Assembly: GCA_965178125.1 (NCBI GenBank)
Contig: OZ237735.1
Span: 1,550,001-1,614,000, forward strand
Direction of reading: 5' to 3'
DNA from: Bilabrum cf. latius
Lineage: Eukaryota > Bigyra: Bicosoecida > Bigyra > Bicosoecida
DNA length: 64,000 nt
A program made the position numbers and the translations under genes. The notes under the pieces are model-generated. The model searched no databases, was not told the origin of the DNA, and was given only the letters and a program-made list of their open reading frames with translations. Shown piece by piece: positions 13,201-23,049 of this stretch (within the stretch, counting starts at the first letter, position 1; every line of letters begins with the position of its first letter).

Positions 13201-16200
13201 GCAACGCGGCCAGAAGTCCCATTCATTGGACGGTTTGAGCTTGAGCCTCCCTACGGTGACGGCCTCGCCCGTGCCTCGGCTAGCCACCGCGCTTCATACT
13301 CGCGTAACAGCTGCTCTGTCGCCGTGTCGTCTTGCAGCAACTCTATTTCTGCAAGCGAGTCAGGGCTGGGGCTTCGCGGCGGCATCGAGCCACCAGCTGC
13401 CCTGCTGCTCTCCATAGGACTGGCCTGCTGCTGCTGCTGCTGCTGGTCTTCGACGCCGAGCTCTTCTAAGGCAGCAAGCTCGTATGCACCGTCCTGTTCT
13501 CCTTCGCGGGTAGAAGCACGCACTGAATCGCCACCTTTGAACTCATCGGCATCGTCACCACCTTTTTCGTCGATGGGGTCGTCCAGAGCAAAAGAAGGAC
13601 GTGCACAAATTCCTTCGCTGCCTTGCCGTGAACGATCTCGGTCACCCTCCGACGACCTGGATGCCAGCAGCCTGCTCACAATGCGCTCCCTCCCTTCGGG
13701 TGTGGATGGGTCCCCGGCATCCATGGGACTGCCTGCATGAGCATGCTAATATGGAATAGCAGGGCGAGGCGAGCGGTCGATCTGCCATGACCTATCTGAT
13801 GCAAGTGGCCCGTCAGTCTTGGCCGCCTGCTCTCCATAGCCAGGGCCAGAGGGGACACGCGGCGGATCAGCAGCTCGCACCATTCCCAGTTGAGCAGCCA
13901 TTGACATTGCAGCCAGGGCAGCTCCACCACCCTTAGGCGGCGAGTCGCGCGCCTGATCCTGCTCGCTTGCAGATGGCGGAGGCTACGCGCCACCATGGGC
14001 GTCTCGCTGCTCTAGGGCATCGAGATCACCACCGTCAACAGCATCATTTCCCTGTGATCTTGAGCCATTAGTGGGAGGCGATGCGGATTTGGGCGAGCCG
14101 TGATACTCTGGCGAAGACTATCGTTCGCTGCTCTGCTGGATATGCGGGCCCTCATCACTGCTACGTGGCACGGGCTGGCAGTCGGGGCTCATCGCAATTG
14201 AGTGCCTCTCAGTGTCAACGCCATCTATGTCACCATCCTGCCAATCATGCACATTGACATATCTCGCTGTACTGGCCTACGGGCGGTCCTCGGGGTCGCT
14301 TTGGGCTGATGTCCCGCCGGCAGCCCCACCATCGGTACCATGTACCTCATTGCCCCTCCCGTGCGACTCGGCAGTCGCCTGTCTGCTTGATTCCACTGAC
14401 GCGTTTGGAGCAAACCTGGCGCCATCTACGCGATAGTCACCATCTGCTGAAAACTCGAGGTGATGATCCGTTTCGTTCCTGCTTCCAGTGGCTGCAGCTA
14501 CCTGTGCCTGCAGATTGGTCTCGCCATGCCGGGCTCCAGCTCCTGCGAGCTGGTCTTGGCCGTAACTGTGGCGATGGACAGCGTCACCAGCACCCGACGG
14601 CTTACCATGCTGGACTTCATCGCTGATGTCTCGGAACGGGCGAGGCGAGCCGCCTGCTTGCTCGTCGTCAGGCTGCAACTGGAACCGCACGGTCTGCATG
14701 GGCAGCCGCCTCGCCACTCCTGGGGTAACGACCCGCCATCTATCGCCCAAAGAGACTGATTTGCCTGCACTCGCAATGGCCAGCTGCTAGCTAGGCTAAT
14801 TATTCGGGTATCGCCCGTTGGCTCGCTCCGCTCCAGCATTCGGAAGCTCCGGTGGCCTCGCACCCGAACCCGCTGCAGAGATTTCCCTGGTTGCGGAGAT
14901 CGGAGGCGCACCCGCCGCGCCCCCCTGCCTGGCAGTGGCTGCCTTGAATGCCTGCGCCATTTCAGCAAAGACGTCCTGGAGCGCTGCAGGACCCAGGAAC
15001 CGCAGCTCGCGCCTTGCCCTGGGATGCTACGAGAGGAAGCTGTGCCGAGCCGCGATCGCCCTGACGCACTCTTTCCGCAGCTGCCTGCACCCGAGAAGGT
15101 CGCACAGGACCAGCAGAGCAGGTGCATGGATTGCACTGAGACGGGACCTTCCTCGTCCCAGCGTTGCTTTCCGGGACCGAGATGTGTAGAGCGAGCCGGG
15201 GCGCCTGGGGCTGCCTCGACCCGGCGTTTCAGCTCTGCTGCCCCCTGCCTCAGGGGTACGTACCTCGTCATCGAATGCTTTGGATCGAGGCAAATACGGC
15301 GATGCTGAGGGTGCCATGACCGAGCGAGCAGGCGTTGGTGGTTCCTGCCGAGACAAGGCCGGGGTCCCGCAAGACACGGGTCTCGACCCGCTCGAGCCCG
15401 CAGCGTGCGCTACCCACTCGGGCATCCGCATGGGGTGTCTACTGCGCCGCTTGGCTAGGTTTGCAAGAGCCTCTCGGCTAAAGCACAGCTCGGAATCGAG
15501 CTGGCCCCGCCCGCTACCATCGGCAGCACTAGGACCTGCACGCGCTGCCGACGGGGACCCCTCGGTTGCCATCTCCGCGCCGACAGATTCGCTTGACTGA
15601 AACAGCTCTGGCCTGTCCTTGAGCAAGCTGTACCTGTCTTCAATCAGCCTGCGCAGCGATGCGAGCATCCTGGTGTACATTCTCAGCTGGGTCGCCTGCA
15701 CTTGCGCAGTGCCGGGTGGTGCAGAGACGCCCGGCATTGAAATGAACTGGTCGCAATTCCAATCGACGCCAACGGTTGCAGCCAGCTGCGATGCATCTGA
15801 CACCAGATCTCGGCTGCGCTTTGCTATTTCCTGGTCCGCTGACCCTCCTGCCCCACCGGCACTGGCTGGTCCATCCGCAGCGGAATCCCGCAGCATGGAC
15901 TGAACCTGGAGATCCACAGCTCGCTTGCGGATATCACCCAGACGTCTCTCTGCCTCTTGCTATGGGATCTCTGGCTTCGGCAGTACACTTGACGCTGATT
16001 CGTCCATGCTCGGACCCATGCTCGGCATTGGCAGCGATGTTCGGCTATTGGTTGCGTGGCAGTCGTCGGCTTGTAGCTTGGCAGCGCTCAAGGATTCGAA
16101 TGCAGATGGCTGGGCGCAAAGCAGCATGAACCGCTCCAGGTGGTGCATATCTAGGGCATCAGCCACAGTGTTGGATTCAATAGATTCGAGAAGACGAACC

Positions 16201-16493
16201 GAGGAGTCATCTGGGGTACTTGACAGCATCACAACCTTCGGCATACCATCAAATGCTACTTGGAGCGCTGGTGAATGTCGAACTAAAGGTGCGATAGAGA
16301 CACACCGGTGAATGCACCGACCATACTCGTCGTGTCGCTTCACTTTTCCATTATCAAAGAAGCAGATGGCGTATAGTGGTGCTGACGAACTTGAATCACA
16401 ACCAACGTCTATGTCAACGTCGTCTTCCCTCAAAAAAATGCATCCTCGCCCCGATTTTGGGACAGACGACATGCACAACCTTAATAAACTCAT
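10257..16493 (-). CDS. Very large low-complexity coiled-coil protein (unknown), ~25 in-frame UAGs
   Basis: With UAG read as sense, one frame stays open for 2,079 codons from ATG 16493 to UAA at 10259-10257. Under the standard code it shatters into about ten fragments. The first ~150 residues look globular, with FFDNGKVKRHDEYGRC and LVRHSPALQVAFDGMP. The middle is Ser/Gly/Gln-rich with a 7-Gln run near 13,430 and a 22-residue tandem repeat. Around 12,650-11,700 it is strongly helical and charged (KRAAERARAEKEKKL; KRREAEAQSKRDE). I do not recognise the family. Size, coiled coil and basic low-complexity tracts suggest a cytoskeletal or centrosomal scaffold, but that is inference. Three UAGs cluster at 10518, 10536 and 10539, two of them adjacent. 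It lies 157 bp upstream of the Notum-GH55 gene on the same strand. Confidence 0.8.
12870..13001 (-). repeat. 66-bp in-frame tandem repeat, two copies
   Basis: Two imperfect 66-bp copies start at about 12870 and 12936. Because 66 is a multiple of 3 they add 22 residues each to the large coiled-coil protein, with core GESHGxLGNSRG. Confidence 0.8.
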
Positions 16494-16783
16494 GATTTTC
16501 TGAGAATATGTCGATATATCATTTTATCTTCTCAAAAACTGCAAATTGATTGCAGTTGCTCTTGTGATCATTGTGACGTGTACCTTTCCACCATTTATCG
16601 GAATCAGACCGCCCTAGCGAGCAATCGAGCAACTCTGGCCATCTGCGCCGCCTGCGTACTCCTGTCCTCCCTTATTAAGCCAAGTATTACTTATTATACC
16701 TGGCAAGTAGTAGGGAAGGGCTCGAGCGCACGGCTTTGCTTGAACTTTTCTTGGGGGTATTCGCACGGTCCCCATTGTTTGAG
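16494..16783. promoter_or_regulatory. Divergent intergenic region, large coiled-coil gene / LSM12
   Basis: An AT-richer 290-bp spacer between head-to-head genes. It holds short TATA-like tracts (GATATATCATTTTAT near 16510; TTATTATACC near 16690). Nothing else is recognised. Confidence 0.3.
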
Positions 16784-17644
16784 ATGAGCACATGGGGTGC
16801 TGGGAACCCGTTTGGCGCCGGAAAATCTGCAAAGTCTTCGCAGAGTGGACCTTTGCGAGCTTCGGGCGGGGGCAAGGCTGCAGCTAGCTCTGAGAGGGGA
16901 CAGAAGGTTGGTCGTGGCCGGGGAGGCGGTCGAGGAACCGCACGCTAGCCAAAGGGACCCACCGGTGCACCTGGAGCACCGCAGGCCCAGGCGAAACCCT
17001 TGCGCAGAGGCGCAAAGGGAGCTGCGGCAGCAGCGCGCGCAGCCTCTGTGGCTGGTGCGGCCCCCGAAGCACTGGATCGGCTGATTGGTCACCGAGTCCA
17101 GCTTGTGCTCAAGAGCGGCCGCGTGGCTGACGGCATCATGTTCGGAGCGGACGCAAGCGGCACAATTGTGCTGCAGCAAGCATCTGCCCAGCTGCACGGC
17201 AGCATCACCGGCAACCGCCGCGTGAGGATGGTGAACGCCTCCTCGGTGGCCAGAGTCCAGGTGCAGGGACTCAAGGTCGACCCTCTCGAGCAGGCCCCTC
17301 TGGGCACGAAGCTCCCGGCCATCGACCAGGACAGGATACGCGCCAAGGAAACCAGCGTGAAGGACCTCCTCGTGGCTACGCTCCGCCGCAGCGACAGCGG
17401 CGTGGACGTAGAGGTGGAGGCCCTCTTCGACACGCTCCACAGGATGCTACCCGGCACCAAGTGGGAGGGGGAGAGGATCGTGGTTGGGGAGGTCGGCACG
17501 ATCGGCGCCCCTTACAGGAGCGAGAACGTTCGCCCCAGGACCGCGAAGAGTGACGCGAGCAGGCTGAAGGCAATGGTGGCCAATTTCTGGGCCAAGGCCG
17601 AGCAGAAAGCCGCGGCTGGGGGCGCGGGGGCCGGTGGGAAGTGA
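16784..17644 (+). CDS. LSM12: LSM12 homologue (Lsm domain + anticodon-binding-like AD domain)
   Basis: A 286-residue protein. A Gly/Arg/Ser-rich N-terminus is followed by a divergent Lsm domain (near residues 100-160: DRLIGHRVQLVLKSGRVADG). The Lsm12-type AD domain follows to about residue 265, with an IGAPY motif near residue 245. In yeast and animals LSM12 associates with ataxin-2/Pbp1 and stress-granule mRNPs; that role here is by family. UAG at 16946-16948 falls in the Gly-rich linker and is bridged. The stop is UGA. ATG 16784 was chosen as the first ATG in frame, since the upstream frame has no ATG. Confidence 0.85.
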
Positions 17645-17941
17645 TAACCACGAGTTCTGGAATTAATTGCAAGCAAAGTCTTGACACACTTAACTTAAGT
17701 TCTCCAGCGTCGTCCTGATATCCTTCGCACACACGCAAATCCATCTAGCGAACCTGTTTCGAAGAGTCTGACGAACGTTCTTGGCTGCGCACAAAAACTG
17801 GATTACTTTTTCGACGCAGGCTTGGGTGTTTGACGGCACAGCTAAAGTGAATATCCTTACCTTTAAGTAGCCAATAGTGCGTGTTTGTTACACTGCTGTG
17901 GATCGCATCTTGAAAAGGAAGCTTGGCTGAAGCGACATACT
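17645..17941. other. Intergenic spacer LSM12 / PLB-like
   Basis: 297 bp, AT-rich relative to flanking genes. No ORF, repeat or RNA gene is seen. It must hold the LSM12 3' end and the PLB-like promoter. Confidence 0.5.
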
Positions 17942-19588
17942 ATGAAACTGACCGCAACTATTCTGCTAGGAACGGCATGCGCGTACGGGGCCTCGCTTGA
18001 GGTGTACTCAGCTACCGTGGAAGGCCGTGATAGGTGCCACATCCAGGCTTCACGTGTGCCTGGTGCAGATGCCATTGTTGAGTGGGAGGACAACGTCGAT
18101 ACCACTGGATGGGCCATGCAGCGCGTCAAGGCCTCTGAAGCAACATCAGCCCGCGACTCTAGTACGGCTGCGTATGCAGCAGGCTGCGTTCAAGGATACG
18201 CCTCGGCGAAGCGGATGACGCAGTACTGGAGGAATTATGCCGCCAACGAGTATTCCGAGGGCAAGCCCCCGCAAAAGCTCATCGATTTCATGCTAGCGCA
18301 GCAGAACTTTACGGTCCAGCTGGCTCGTGGCGACGTACCCCCTCCGGTCTCTCCGTACACCGATGACTTCATGTTTGGGCTCCGCCACGTGATCGCCCAG
18401 TTCCGCGGCCTTCTGGACGGCTACAGGCAGCGCGCCGAGCAGGACAGCATCCCAGACGCTCTGGACGAGTTGGAGGTCTTCCTACTGAACAGCGTGGGCG
18501 ATCTGGAGAGCTTGAACAGCATCGAAAGTGGCGAGAACCTCAAGGACTGCTCCGGCTACGTCGGCCGGATCGCGCCCGAGAAGGCCGCCACTGTGGGTTT
18601 CCCCGGTGCCGCCGCGCTGTCGGACGTGGGCGTGTTCCACTCCACCTGGCGGTCGTATTACGCCATGCTCCGGGTGGCAGCCGTCTGGGACCTGCCCTTC
18701 GCCCCCGCCAAGGTGGTCTCGGCCTCCTCCAGCCCTGGGTTCCTTCATTCCAAGGACGACTGGTACGCGAACGGAGGGGACGGGCGCCTGGTCGTCTTTG
18801 AGACCACGAACGCTGTCTTCAACCAGACACTGGCCAAGGAGGTCTCGCCCAACACGCTGCTGACCTGGCAGCGGGCGGCCAGCGCGATGATGGTGAGCAG
18901 GAGCGGGGAGGAGTGGGCCGGCATTTTCTCCGTGTTCAACTCCGGGACGTACAACTCGCAGTGGGTCATCACCGACGGCAAGCTGGTCGCGAAGGCCTAG
19001 AGCGAGGGTTCGTCGGTGCTGCCAGCGAACACGCTCTGGGTGCTCGAGCAGATCCCGACGTACGTCTGGAAGGCTGACATGACAAGCACTCTCCAAGCGC
19101 AGGGATATTGGCCCTCGTACAACATCCCCTACAACAAGAAGGTCTTCGAGATGAGCGGGTACCCCGCGCAGGCCGCCAAGGACCCCTAGTACGGTTACAA
19201 CACCACGAGCCGGGCGGGTATTATGGCCAGGAACTCGAGCAGCACCACCACGATGAAATCGCTCATGGCGCTGGCAAGATACAACGACTTTTAGCACGAC
19301 CCGCTGGCCCAGGACAATCCCGTGTTGGGCGCCGTTGCCGCACGTGGAGACCTGCAAGCGGGCAGCAAAGCCACCCCTTTCGGAGCCATCGACAGCAAGG
19401 CCATCAGCGCCGGTGAGCTCGGTGCCACTGGCAGCGCCACCATCCGTTTCATCAGCGGGCCCACCGCGAACCAGCAGGAACCGTTCAGCTTCACCCCAAA
19501 GTTCAGCAAGGTGGTAAGGGACGGCGTTCCCGATAAATGGGACTTCGACTGGGTGACCTTCCCGCTCAAGACGCCTTCGCTGCCGTGA
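17942..19588 (+). CDS. Phospholipase B-like (PLBD/lamina ancestor) lysosomal hydrolase
   Basis: Family of secreted or lysosomal Ntn-hydrolase-fold proteins. The 548-residue frame begins with a signal peptide (MKLTATILLGTACAYGA). The likely nucleophile Cys of the self-processing site is in KDCSGYVGRI near residue 203. It is followed by the family block HSTWRSYYAMLRV. C-terminal blocks match PLBD1/2: LEQIPTYVWKAD, GYWPSYNIPYNKK, RYNDF-x-HDPL. Three in-frame UAGs (18998, 19187, 19292) are all bridged by conserved sequence. At the third, relatives carry Leu, Gln or Lys. The stop is UGA. Length is typical for the family. Confidence 0.92.
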
Positions 19589-19874
19589 GCGCAGTCCTGG
19601 TGATGGTGATTGCAGGTGGTAGTAGCTCAGGATTGCTCGCGTTCACGCTAGGGTCAGATTGAGTTGACGCTGCTTGCCACCCGTGTCTGGGCACGGTGCC
19701 TGCCCTCATTGTGGGTCTACGCGGGAAGCAGCCAAGGCGCTTCATATCACGCGCTTTTGCGTTTCTGTGTTTGGATTCACGCGCATTTGCTTGTGCGGTA
19801 CAACAATTTTTGGCTTGGCTTCAAGCACTCGAATAGCGATCTGCACACCGCCGGCGCCAACCAGTAGCTATCAA

Positions 19875-22800
19875 TCACTGCGGCAATTCCACTGGCTTGC
19901 CCTCCTTGGCCGCCTTGAGAAAGTCCTACAGCTTACGAAGCCTGTCATCGATGCTCGAGACCTCATTGTGCAATCCACCGCCATCGTTTCCAGGCGCGTC
20001 TTGAGCACCGCGCCCTGCAGCTCCAAGCTCGTCAGCGCCGGATCCATCGCCCTCTTGCTGTGTTCTTGAGGCATGTGGCGGGGCGCTGTGCCCATCTTTG
20101 CCACTTGGGTCCGCAGCGCGGCCACTGCCGCCACCCCGCCCTCCTGCTCCTTGAGCCTCCTGCTGCTGCAGCTCGTCGGGATCCACCCATGCCTGCCTCG
20201 GCACCACCGGCGGCTCGGCAATACCGCCGCTTTGACCACCCCTGTGACCCGACTCGTGCCCGCCTTGCCCTCGTCTTGTTCCCCGACCGGCTCCGTAGCC
20301 CCCGCCAGACACCGCCAAGTCTGGGCTCGGTCCCGCAGATAGCACGGCATCGGCTGCACGCAGCGCCGCCGCGGGGTCCGTGGTGTCCATCCCAAAACCG
20401 GAACCCGTGCTCTGCCGCAGGGCGTCCTATTCCCTACTCTCCACCCCTCTGTCGTTGTGCACCCCATCGTCCGCTTCTCGCGCATCCTCCCGCCGCCCAC
20501 CCCTAGACCCGCTCCTGCTCCTTGCCCTGCTGTGCCCGCCGGCCGCCTCGCTACCCTCCGCCCACGGTCTCGCCCTGTAGGACCTGCCCTGCGACCCGCT
20601 CGCCACCGCGGCTTTCAGCCTCTGTCTGGCCTCCTTGGCCGAGAGTGGACCCCCCGAGGACCGGGGTCTCTACCCCCCGCGGCCCCTGTTGGCGGGCACG
20701 CGCATCGGTCCCGTGCCGTAGGGCGAGGGGCCAGCCCGTCGCTTGGCCGGGCCTCCGACTCCCCGCGAGCGCCCACTCGCAGTGCTTGGTCGCTGGCTGT
20801 ACCCCGACCCCCGGGATGTTCCCCCAGTCCTCGTCACACCACCTCTCGCCCTGCCCGAGCGGCCGCTGGCCGTGGATCCCGGCGTGGCCCCACTCGCCGC
20901 TGCCCTCACCCGTCTTCGGCTGGCGGTGCCACCGGATCTGGCGGACCTGCCCGAAGCGCGGGAGACACCCGATCGCCGACTCAGGGCAGGCGAGACGGCT
21001 GCGGCCGCGGGCTGCCTAGATGGAGTGGTGGGTCCTCGGGTCCGGGCCTTGGTCCTGCCTCCCGCCACCATGGGCAGCCTGCCCCTGCTCCTCTTCCTGT
21101 CTTCAAGCGCCTGCTTCTTCCGCCTGACGTACTCTGTCGGATCGAAGCGACCTCTAGAGGAGGCCCTGCTTCCTGCCGTGGAGGCAGAGCGACGGGAGGC
21201 CACGCTGCCCGCACGCCTGGAGGCACCTGACCTCCCGGAACCTACACTCGTCACGGACCGACCGCTGCGGCTGGAGGGGCGCCGCGCAGCGGAACCTCTC
21301 GACCGAGACGTAGCCCGAGGCGAGCGGCCTCTGGACAGCACACGCCCCGTGCGGCGATGCGCGGCGCCGGACCTGGTTCCGCTACGACCCGCGCCGCCGC
21401 CACCCATGGCCAGCTGCTTGGTCAGTTCTCTCACTCGCTCCCTGAGCGTCTTGTTCTTGTGCTTAAGCTCTTCGATTTTCCTCTCGTCCGCCGCCCGCAC
21501 CTCCCCCAGCGCGCCCTCGGCGTCCTCTGCCACTGCCTGCAGCCTTGCCTCCAGGGCCTCCTTGTCGCGCCTGAGCCGCTTGATCTCCTTCCCGCTCGTG
21601 CTCCTCAATTTCTCGAGCACTTGCTCCGCGCTCCTCCTGCCGGCCTCGCTGTCCGACAGCTGCGACTGCAGCAGCCGCACGCTCTGGTTGGACGCGTCCA
21701 GCGACCCCTGACACTCCTCAAGCCTGGCCCTAAGGTGGTCCACCTCGCGCTGCAGCCGGGGGAGGGCGGGGGCACTGCCGTGCGATGCACCCGAGCCGGC
21801 GGCTGCCGATGGGTCAATTGCTTTTCGCTTGGAGCCCGCAGTACCCTCCGCTTTCCTGTACATGTCAACTTCCTGCGGAAGAGTGTGACGGCTTGCGGTG
21901 AATTGCGTACATGCGAGTGGGGCGCGCCAGGCGGTTCTCGATATAAAAAAAAACGGGCGCGCCAGGCGGTTCTCGATCAAAACCGTGATTGGTGGGTTAA
22001 ACGCGGCGAAAGCTGTGCGCGCATGCAGGTGAAGCACACCGCCCGACAAGCGAGTGGAACATCCTCCCAGTGGTTCACTGGTTGGCCGGAGCAGTTGCTC
22101 GCATGCTCACTCTCTTGAGTCGTCGGATCGTGCGCTGGAGCGACTCGGCCGAGGGTTCAGCCTCGTAGGCAAGCGGCATGGGGTAGTGCACTCGGTCGTA
22201 CTCTGCCTGGTACGTAAGAATCAGGTATCGCTTGCTGGCGTGCTTTGCGGGTGGTGGGGGCGCCTCGCCGCCCGCTTGTTGGGACCGCCGCTGGTGCAGA
22301 CGCTACTGCGAGGATCGAGGACAAGAGAAGCTCGGCTCAGCACGAAGGGGGCATCCTGAGCGAATGATTCAGCCGTGGGTGCGATGGTCTACTCAGTGCT
22401 CACAAGGTCCTGAAACGTCAGCAGATCTACGCACACCGACGCAGATGTCCTCGTCAAGGCGTTGCGAAGCATCTCGACAAACACCTCGAAGCGCTTGTGG
22501 TTTCCAGTTTTAGCCGTAATATCTTCAATGTCTGCGTGACCTCAGATGAAATATCTTGCGCGAACTACAAACTGCGTGTCTACAGCTCCGTAAACCGAGA
22601 TTCAGTGCGGCAACAGGCTTACATTTGCTCGGAAACTCAGCCCGCCATCGCTTCCCATCAGAGACCTGCTCCAAATCCACCTCTAGACTTGAGATGCCGT
22701 CGGTTGCTAATGAAAGGACGTATTCAACCCTGCAGGTGATTGGATGAGACTCGACAAAAGAATCACGCTGCGGCTATCATTTATCAAACTCAAAATTTCC

Positions 22801-22878
22801 AGTTCTTCTCCAGATGCGTCAATCTCACCCATGAAACTATACATCAACTACATCTTCTTGCGGCTTTTCAGCCGACAT
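19875..22878 (-). CDS. CCDC61: CCDC61/VFL3 basal-body protein
   Basis: Centriole/basal-body protein needed for basal-body anchoring and orientation in algae and ciliates. Exons (minus): 22878-22829, 22729-22623, 22531-22404, 22305-22111, 21872-19875, giving 825 residues. Donors are gtgaga, gtaagc, gtgagc and gtgagc; acceptors are ctgcag, acgcag, tcgcag and ccgcag. The XRCC4-like head is clear across exons 1-4: FHGVEYVLSLATDG, IEDITAKTGNHKRFEVF, SKRYLILTYQAEYDRVHYP. A coiled coil follows, then the family tail motif RFDPTEYVRRKK. UAGs occur at 22839-22837, 22305-22303 (first codon of exon 4, aligned to the conserved Glu of DLExLRxRK), 20672-20670, about 20425 and 19928-19926. It is longer than human CCDC61 (about 510) because of an Arg/Ser-rich C-terminal region. 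Confidence 0.9.
21920..21977. repeat. Perfect 23-bp direct repeat in CCDC61 intron 4
   Basis: Identical 23-bp copies at 21920-21942 and 21955-21977, separated by an A-rich 12-bp spacer. The whole pair lies inside intron 4. Confidence 0.85.
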
Positions 22879-23049
22879 CACTGCACTTGTATTCGTGCAG
22901 GTGCTCACAAAGCCGTTTGGGCACTCCGATCGATTTTGGTATGCCTCAGCTGGCATGTCCTGTAAAGGCCACATTAAAACGAATTATCTGCGAATTTGGC
23001 CGCATTCGTTGCTCTTGCTGTTTGAATTTGTCTCTTGCTTGGGAAGAGC

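Noticed and set aside
20670-22049. CCDC61 starting within the 22049 ORF
   Set aside because: Its first ~60 codons come from intron 4; the protein enters this frame at 21872 after a CCGCAG acceptor.
22306-22403. CCDC61 reading through the exon 3-4 interval without an intron
   Set aside because: The frame after DLLTFQDL stays open but loses the SKRYLIL continuation. A gtgagc donor and TCGCAG acceptor restore both frame and the DLExLRxRK alignment.
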